Of a stretch of 64,000 nt of DNA, positions 60,986 to 64,000 are shown piece by piece. Position numbers and translations under genes: made by a program. The notes under the pieces are model-generated. The model was not told the DNA's origin. It did not search any database and saw nothing but the letters and a program-made list of their open reading frames with translations. Within the stretch, counting starts at the first letter, position 1, and each line of letters starts with the position of its first letter. The DNA comes from JACRIM01 sp038042195. GTDB taxonomy: Bacteria; Planctomycetota; Phycisphaerae; UBA1845; UTPLA1. Location of the stretch: assembly GCA_038042195.1 (NCBI GenBank), contig JBBTET010000008.1, positions 1 to 64,000 on the forward strand, in the 5' to 3' direction.

Positions 60986-62299
60986 ATGAAAGTCACCATC
61001 GTTGGAACCGGATATGTCGGCCTCGTGACCGGCGTCTGTCTCGCCGACACCGGCAATCACGTCGTCGGCCTGGACGTCGACCCCGATAAGGTCGCCCGAC
61101 TCTCGCGCGGCGAATGTACCATCTTCGAGCCGGGCCTGACCGACCTCCTGCAATCCAATCTCGCGGCGGGGCGGTTCCGTCTGACCACGAATCTGAAAGA
61201 TGCCGTCGACCATGCCGACGTCATCTTTATCGCCATCGGCACGCCGCCGAAGGCCGACGGCGCGGCCGACCTCTCCATGATCGAACGGGCCGTGGTCGAT
61301 ATCGCCAAGGCAGTGACCAAGCACACCGTTCTCGTTATGAAGTCGACGGTCCCGGTCGGCACCGGCGCACACGTCGAGAAGCTCATCGCCCCCCACGCCA
61401 AACATCGCATCGACGTGGTCAGCAACCCCGAGTTCCTCAAGGAAGGATCGGCCGTGGATGATTTCCTGCGGCCCGATCGCGTCGTCATCGGCACCGACAG
61501 CGAGCACGCCGCGACAGTCATGAAGGAGTTGTATGCCCCGTTCGTGCGAAACAACCACCCGATCATCGTCGTGAAGCGAGCCGCCTCAGAGATGGTGAAA
61601 TATGCGGCGAACTGCTACCTCGCCATGCGCATCAGCTTCATCAATCAAGTGGCGAATCTTTGCGAACCGCTCGGCATCGACGTGGATGAAGTCCGCACCG
61701 GCATGGGCTACGACGCACGCATCGGGTCGCACTTCATGTATCCCGGCGCGGGCTACGGCGGGAGCTGCTTCCCCAAGGACGTGCAGGCTCTCTGGCACGT
61801 CGCCAAGGAGACCGGTATCAACGCCGACCTGCTCCGAGCCGTGCATGAGCTGAACGAGCGACAGAAGGGCCTATTGGTTGACCGCATCCGTTCGCACTTT
61901 GGCGACGTGAAGGGCATGACGTTCGCCCTTTGGGGCATTGCGTTCAAGCCCAAGACCGACGACATCCGCGAGGCCCCCGCGCTCCGCATCATCGAAGGCC
62001 TGCTCGCCGGCGGTGCAAAGGTAAATGCCAGTGATCCGAAGGGCCTGGACCATCTCAGAAAGGACTTCGGCGACAAGATTCGCTACTGCCCCGATGCCTA
62101 CGACGCCTTGACCGGCGCCGACGCGCTCGTGATTTGTACGGAGTGGAACGAGTATCGCTCGGCCGACTTTGATCGGATCAAGGCCGCGCTCAAGCAGCCT
62201 GTGATCTTCGACGGGCGAAATCTCTACTCGACCGACCAAATGAAGCGCCGGGGCTTCACGTACTATTCTATTGGGCGACCTGTGGTGAAGCCCTCATAA
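60986..62299 (+). CDS. ugd: UDP-glucose 6-dehydrogenase
   Basis: Oxidises UDP-glucose to UDP-glucuronate with two NAD+. The 437-aa enzyme has the N-terminal Rossmann motif TIVGTGYVGLVTGVCLADTG, IAIGTPPKADG, KSTVPVGTGAHVE, the NPEFLKEGSAVDD loop, YAANCYLAMRISFINQ, catalytic Cys in GYGGSCFPKDVQAL, and a second Rossmann domain (WGIAFKPKTDDIREAPALRI). Complete. It lies 154 bp divergently from the selW start. Supplies sugar for polysaccharide or capsule; other such genes are not adjacent. Confidence 0.97.
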   Translation: MKVTIVGTGYVGLVTGVCLADTGNHVVGLDVDPDKVARLSRGECTIFEPGLTDLLQSNLAAGRFRLTTNLKDAVDHADVIFIAIGTPPKADGAADLSMIERAVVDIAKAVTKHTVLVMKSTVPVGTGAHVEKLIAPHAKHRIDVVSNPEFLKEGSAVDDFLRPDRVVIGTDSEHAATVMKELYAPFVRNNHPIIVVKRAASEMVKYAANCYLAMRISFINQVANLCEPLGIDVDEVRTGMGYDARIGSHFMYPGAGYGGSCFPKDVQALWHVAKETGINADLLRAVHELNERQKGLLVDRIRSHFGDVKGMTFALWGIAFKPKTDDIREAPALRIIEGLLAGGAKVNASDPKGLDHLRKDFGDKIRYCPDAYDALTGADALVICTEWNEYRSADFDRIKAALKQPVIFDGRNLYSTDQMKRRGFTYYSIGRPVVKPS

Positions 62300-62494
62300 G
62301 ATCACGAGTTCACAAAACTTTTGAATCAAAATGGCCCGCCGTAAGACGAGCACCCCGTTGCCGTGGCGCTCGGATGAGGGCGATGTCTTACGGCAGGCCA
62401 AAAACAGGACGGCGAAACGTGCATCCCTTGCACATCGTCCTTGAAACGTTTCGCCGACCTAGCACGTCACCATTTCGGGCGACGTGCAAATCTG
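62300..62494. other. convergent gap with two long inverted repeats
   Basis: Between convergent ugd and the ATP-cone gene. Inverted repeat 1: GGCCCGCCGTAAGAC (62333-62347) with GTCTTACGGCAGGCC (62385-62399), one mismatch. Inverted repeat 2: GGCGAAACGT (62411-62420) with ACGTTTCGCC (62446-62455), perfect, enclosing GTGC-ATCCCTT-GCAC. They may serve as bidirectional terminators or a structured RNA. Confidence 0.6.
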
Positions 62495-63127
62495 TCACGC
62501 GCGATCCGAGTTGTCGTGAACCCTCGGCGCGGTTTTCCGATGTCCTCCGGTTCGTTTGACGACCAGCGCGCCCGGAAGCAATCCCCATGCCAGCATCTCA
62601 CTGCGCGTCATCTCACGCACCAGGCCACTGGTCACCACGCGCAGTCCGCAGGTGAACACCAGCTCCTCCACGCGCCCGGCAATCATCCGCGCCGTCGGCG
62701 AATGCAACCCATGCTGTCGACGAAGGTGCTGCACGATCAGGCTCTTGTTCCAGCGCTGCTGAATGATGCGGCCGTCGCGCGGGCGAGCCGTCGCTACCAT
62801 CACCATGCGGCGCAACTTGTCCCGGAAGCGGGAATGTTCGCGAATGGCCATCGCCGCGGTGGAGTGCCCGGTCTGGCTCAAAACCAACTCGACCAGCTCA
62901 GCCAGTTGCCGCGTCGTCACCACTGCTTCGTCGTAGGAGGTCTTCAAATAATCATAAACGGCATCGCCCAGGCTGCCGGCCGTGGAGGTATCCAGATCCC
63001 AGCCCTCCTGCACGGCCAGCAATCCATGGCGGATGCAGCGCAGCAGCTTGGCCAGAACGAACGGCTCGTCGCACCCATCGCGTTTGGAGACGCGGATCGA
63101 TATGTCGGGAGCGGAATGATCACTCAT
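62495..63127 (-). CDS. orphan ATP-cone domain protein coupled to NrdR
   Basis: 210 aa from ATG 63127, overlapping the nrdR stop by 8 bp. Residues ~10-105 are an ATP-cone (RVSKRDGCDEPFVLAKLLRC, VTTRQLAELVELVLSQTGHS, AAMAIREHSRFRDKLRR), the allosteric ATP/dATP-binding module of NrdR and ribonucleotide reductase. The second half is helical and Arg-rich (WNKSLIVQHLRRQHGLHSP, EMTRSEMLAWGLLPG) and unknown to me. It is probably a co-regulator that senses ATP/dATP with NrdR. Confidence 0.8.
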   Translation of the reverse strand: MSDHSAPDISIRVSKRDGCDEPFVLAKLLRCIRHGLLAVQEGWDLDTSTAGSLGDAVYDYLKTSYDEAVVTTRQLAELVELVLSQTGHSTAAMAIREHSRFRDKLRRMVMVATARPRDGRIIQQRWNKSLIVQHLRRQHGLHSPTARMIAGRVEELVFTCGLRVVTSGLVREMTRSEMLAWGLLPGALVVKRTGGHRKTAPRVHDNSDRA

Positions 63128-63620
63128 TGAATAAATCCTGCTGGCCGTCGACCTCGGTCTTGTCGCGGTCCAGTATATTTCGCGCTTCCTGGATGAAGTC
63201 ATCAACGACCTGAAACTCGTGGTACATGCTGGCGAATCGCAAGTAAGCGATTTTGTCGACCTTGCGAAGTCGCGCTGCCACGGCGTTGCCCAGATAGACG
63301 CTCGGCACTTCCCGGTCGAAGCGTCGGAACAGCTCGTCCTCCACCTCGACGACGATGCCCTGCAAGGTTGCGGCGCTGATCGGCCGTTTCCAGCAGGCAC
63401 GCTGAACGCCGCCGAGCAATTTCTCTCGCTCGTACGGAACGCGACTGCCGTCCTTCTTGATGACTTGCAATCGTGCTGTTTCTTCAATGCGCTCATACGT
63501 CGTATAGCGTCGCTTGCACGCCGGACATTCCCGGCGGCGTCGAATGACAGTGCCGCCCTCAGTCAGGCGGGAGTCGATGACCTGATCCCTTTGTTGCTGT
63601 TTGCAAAACGGGCATAACAT
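63120..63620 (-). CDS. nrdR: transcriptional repressor NrdR
   Basis: Represses ribonucleotide reductase genes in response to ATP/dATP. The 166-aa protein has the zinc ribbon (CPFCKQQQRDQVIDSRL, ECPACKRRYTTYERIEE) and an ATP-cone (VIKKDGSRVPYEREKLLGGV, RACWKRPISAATLQ). Complete. A TTGACA-N17-TACTCT promoter-like sequence lies upstream. Translationally coupled to the second ATP-cone gene. Confidence 0.96.
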   Translation of the reverse strand: MLCPFCKQQQRDQVIDSRLTEGGTVIRRRRECPACKRRYTTYERIEETARLQVIKKDGSRVPYEREKLLGGVQRACWKRPISAATLQGIVVEVEDELFRRFDREVPSVYLGNAVAARLRKVDKIAYLRFASMYHEFQVVDDFIQEARNILDRDKTEVDGQQDLFNE

Positions 63621-63681
63621 CGTTCAGCCACGGCTAATAGCATCGGGGTGCCCACGACCCCAACATCTTGTATCTGCTTGC

Positions 63682-63710
63682 AGAGTATGGCCCTATAAAA
63701 AGCGTGTCAA
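63682..63710 (-). promoter_or_regulatory. sigma-70-like promoter of nrdR
   Basis: On the minus strand TTGACA (63710-63705), 17-bp spacer, TACTCT (63687-63682), about 60 bp before the nrdR start. The -35 is perfect, the -10 imperfect. Confidence 0.45.
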
Positions 63711-63881
63711 GCAAAAAACGGCGATTCTGCGGCTGATGTGTTTCCACAACCCATCATCCGTCTGTGACTTTGCAAACAGTCGCGCCGGACTTACTTAATG
63801 AACCGGCCCACCAACGTCCCCACGACACGGTTCATTATGATGCACCGTGCGTGACTCACACACCGTCTGCAGGATTGTGAC

Positions 63882-64000
63882 ATGTTTGACCGGCCCGACT
63901 GGAATTGGCGGCAGAAACTCGACTTCGTCGTCGCCACGATGAAGGAAATGAGTCTCAAGACCGACCCACAGGACATGGTCCGCTCCTACGCCGCGCGTGT
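63882..64000 (+). CDS. start of a possible SpoIIE/RsbU-type phosphatase or sensor gene (cut by window edge)
   Basis: Thirty-nine codons from ATG 63882: MFDRPDWNWRQKLDFVVATM then KEMSLKTDPQDMVRSYAARV. This start resembles planctomycete serine-phosphatase (RsbU-like) proteins with an N-terminal GAF sensor (pattern 'M..MS..TDPQ.(M/L)V..Y'). It continues beyond the window. Low certainty. Confidence 0.4.
   Translation, partial: MFDRPDWNWRQKLDFVVATMKEMSLKTDPQDMVRSYAAR

Overview
The window is GC-rich, densely packed bacterial chromosome with no prophage, insertion sequence or rRNA. It most likely comes from the phylum Planctomycetota. Signs of this are: secreted proteins ending in dockerin-like EF-hand repeats (15307-19698 and 35244-36467), an ECF sigma factor directly followed by a Ser/Thr kinase, CxxCGYxLxGL zinc-ribbon membrane proteins, a DUF6614 protein, and both GlnRS and GluRS. 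The class cannot be fixed from sequence alone.

Layout. 1-1787 (minus): rex-nuoB-nuoC, the redox sensor next to respiratory complex I, running off the left edge. 2065-8276 (plus): three exported proteins, a cobalamin adenosyltransferase and a YbjQ protein. 8302-14472 (minus): glnS, gltX, an Rrf2 regulator and guaA. 14627-19698 (plus): ECF sigma factor and a very large kinase/HAF-repeat/dockerin reading frame peppered with 8-bp repeats. 19761-27666 (minus): a housekeeping block (SDR, dnaB, rplI, rpsR, ssb, rpsF, pth, rplY, prs, a glmU lacking its acetyltransferase half, tRNA-Gln). 28138-42413: a Ca-repeat lipoprotein, folA-thyA, hpd, an NSS transporter with its tiny partner subunit, several secreted proteins and flagellin. 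42786-50407: dnaK, small gene pairs, an ABC-type permease and efp.

The most exciting part is 50756-60599, a co-directional cluster that looks like a bacterial ESCRT-type membrane-remodelling system. It encodes a Vps4-like AAA ATPase with an N-terminal MIT domain and a Vps4-type C-terminal helix (57661). Three small charged helical proteins resemble ESCRT-III subunits (54036, 55114 and the C-terminal half of 52590), one ending in a near-perfect MIM1 motif. The cluster also has a winged-helix domain, a kinase and two small proteins with zinc ribbons, a membrane protein, and an SPFH-like/beta-propeller protein. In the inferred model the kinase and zinc-ribbon proteins regulate, the ESCRT-III-like proteins polymerise on membrane, and the MIT-AAA ATPase grips the MIM1 tail and disassembles the polymer. 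This is inference from sequence patterns.

Two toxin-antitoxin-like gene pairs interrupt that cluster and a third pair follows dnaK. Each is bordered by a degraded copy of the end of the neighbouring host gene (dnaK 3' end, ESCRT-III-like 3' end, AAA 5' end), a recurring pattern that may reveal how such cassettes enter. Directly after the cluster lies a SelW-type selenoprotein gene with an in-frame UGA and a bacterial SECIS-like hairpin, then ugd, and nrdR translationally coupled to a second ATP-cone protein.
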